From Syntrophobacteria bacterium (GTDB lineage: Bacteria; Desulfobacterota; DSWW01): 5,829 nt of DNA. Below are positions 4,910-5,829 of the stretch, piece after piece. The stretch covers positions 1 to 5,829 of the forward strand of contig JAQYVQ010000294.1 in assembly GCA_030145435.1 (NCBI GenBank), read 5' to 3'. The stretch's first letter is position 1, and each line of letters starts with the position of its first letter. The notes under the pieces were generated by a model, which worked only from the letters and a program-made list of their open reading frames with translations, had not been told where the DNA came from and did not search any database. The translations under genes were made by a program, and so were the position numbers.

Positions 4910-5829
4910 ATGATTAGGACGGAAATGTGCGAATTACTTGGGATCAAACATCCGATAATCCAGGCGGGAATGGGACCCTTCAGCAACAACAAACTGAGTA
5001 TTGCGACAGCGAATGCAGGCGTTCTGGGGCTCCTTTCGACCAGTGGACTCGGAACGATGACCATGCAAACACAGAAAGAGATTTATCGGCATTTCGCTGA
5101 AACAGCAGGCGCGGATCCGGATGATGATAGAGAGACGATTCTCCGAAAGGCTTTGGATCAGACCCTTGAGGGCACGGAAGCTTCCGGAGGCGTCTTCGGT
5201 ATAAATGTTATGGTTTCAAGCGAAGTAAAGGACGATGCTGAGCTGATTATCGATACGGCAATCCGGGCCACAGAAGAGAACCCTGAAATGAAGAAACGGT
5301 TCAAGGTGATCTTCACTTCAGCGGGTGATCCGCTGCCGTGGGGGGATAAGATCAAAGGTGCCGGTTTCAAATGGCTGCACGTGATTCCATCCGTAAAGGG
5401 GGCATTGAGATGCCAGAAGGCAGGTGTCGACCTGATTGTTGCTTCAGGGCATGAGGGGGGCTTTCATACATCCTGGGAACCCATTCATTCAATGACGCTT
5501 CTTCCTGCGGTGGTGGAGGCGCTGGAGGGATCCGGCATTCCTGTAGTTGGAGCGGGTGGCTTCTGTGATGGAAGAACGCTGGCCGCGGCTCTCGCACTGG
5601 GAGCAGCAGGAGTACAAATGGGTACGCGTTTTCTTGCGACCCAGGAAAGCGATTTCGCTCCATTATGGAAGGAGGGGATCGTTAATGCAGAAGATCGCGG
5701 CACGCTCATAGCGAGGGGATTTGTGGGCCCCGCCCGATGGATAAGAACGACGGTGTCAAAGGAACATCAGAAGAACACGCTGGAACATACGCCGGAATTG
5801 TTCCTCGACACACCCGGTCCCTGGACAGA
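4910..5829 (+). CDS. FMN-dependent TIM-barrel oxidoreductase, nitronate monooxygenase/FabK/IpdC group (3' end outside window)
   Basis: An open frame of 306 codons from ATG 4910 runs off the window without a stop. AGGAGG at 4897-4902 lies 7 nt before the start. The N-terminus has LGIKHPIIQAGMG (10-22), the first barrel strand of this flavoprotein group. HEGGFH (181-186) corresponds to the usual ExGGH loop, with His186 at the catalytic-histidine position. GAGGFCDGRTLAAALALGA (214-232) followed by GVQMGTRF (234-241) is the FMN phosphate-binding region. The group includes nitronate monooxygenases, the enoyl-ACP reductase FabK and the mycobacterial steroid-ring enzyme IpdC. GMG at 20-22, where nitronate monooxygenases usually have PMAG, leans away from nitroalkane oxidation. 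Residues about 65-95 form a charged insertion before FGINVMV. The gene follows a CoA synthetase, so a CoA-linked substrate is plausible. Its third codon positions look less GC-rich than those of the synthetase. Confidence 0.9.
   Translation, partial: MIRTEMCELLGIKHPIIQAGMGPFSNNKLSIATANAGVLGLLSTSGLGTMTMQTQKEIYRHFAETAGADPDDDRETILRKALDQTLEGTEASGGVFGINVMVSSEVKDDAELIIDTAIRATEENPEMKKRFKVIFTSAGDPLPWGDKIKGAGFKWLHVIPSVKGALRCQKAGVDLIVASGHEGGFHTSWEPIHSMTLLPAVVEALEGSGIPVVGAGGFCDGRTLAAALALGAAGVQMGTRFLATQESDFAPLWKEGIVNAEDRGTLIARGFVGPARWIRTTVSKEHQKNTLEHTPELFLDTPGPWT

Noticed and set aside
1..5829. CRISPR array, tRNA/rRNA genes, insertion sequence or phage genes
   Set aside because: No regularly spaced direct repeats, no cloverleaf or rRNA-like segments, and no transposase or integrase frame were seen on reading both strands.

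Overview
The window is a GC-rich bacterial segment in which every gene lies on the + strand. It carries a compact set of acyl-CoA genes: the tail of one thiolase-fold protein, a complete thiolase-fold protein, a DUF35 zinc-ribbon/OB-fold partner, an exported Ntn-hydrolase (amidase/acyltransferase type), an AMP-forming acyl-CoA synthetase, and the first 306 codons of an FMN-dependent TIM-barrel oxidoreductase of the nitronate monooxygenase/FabK/IpdC group. Strong AGGAGG-type Shine-Dalgarno sites, the export signal and the gene mix suggest a Gram-negative, metabolically versatile bacterium. Desulfobacterota-like would be my guess, but no marker gene proves it.

Layout: 1-86 is the 3' end of a thiolase-fold gene. 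100-1260 is the second thiolase-fold gene, and its Shine-Dalgarno overlaps the stop of the first. 1273-1755 is DUF35, 12 nt further on. These three look like one transcription unit encoding a thiolase/DUF35 complex. A 244-nt gap follows (1756-1999). It holds a 100-bp palindrome-ended repeat (1781-1880), a consensus-like sigma70 promoter candidate (1910-1938) and a small perfect inverted repeat in the presumed leader (1953-1975). 2000-3319 encodes the exported Ntn-hydrolase, and 16 nt later 3336-4844 encodes the acyl-CoA synthetase. A 65-nt gap (4845-4909) contains a second, shorter copy of the same repeat family. The flavin oxidoreductase gene starts at 4910 and runs off the window.

How the genes may work together (inference): the exported hydrolase would release a carboxylic acid from an amide or other conjugate outside the cytoplasm. 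The synthetase would convert the acid to its CoA thioester. The thiolase/DUF35 proteins would carry out a C-C bond cleavage (thiolytic or retro-aldol), and the flavoprotein would reduce or oxidise a CoA-bound or ring intermediate. The family combination recalls steroid/bile-acid or aromatic-acid catabolism, but each family also occurs in unrelated pathways and the substrate cannot be read from the sequence. The most notable molecular feature is the complete thiolase-fold protein. It keeps the nucleophilic cysteine, but both positions where thiolases normally have a catalytic histidine appear to be substituted.
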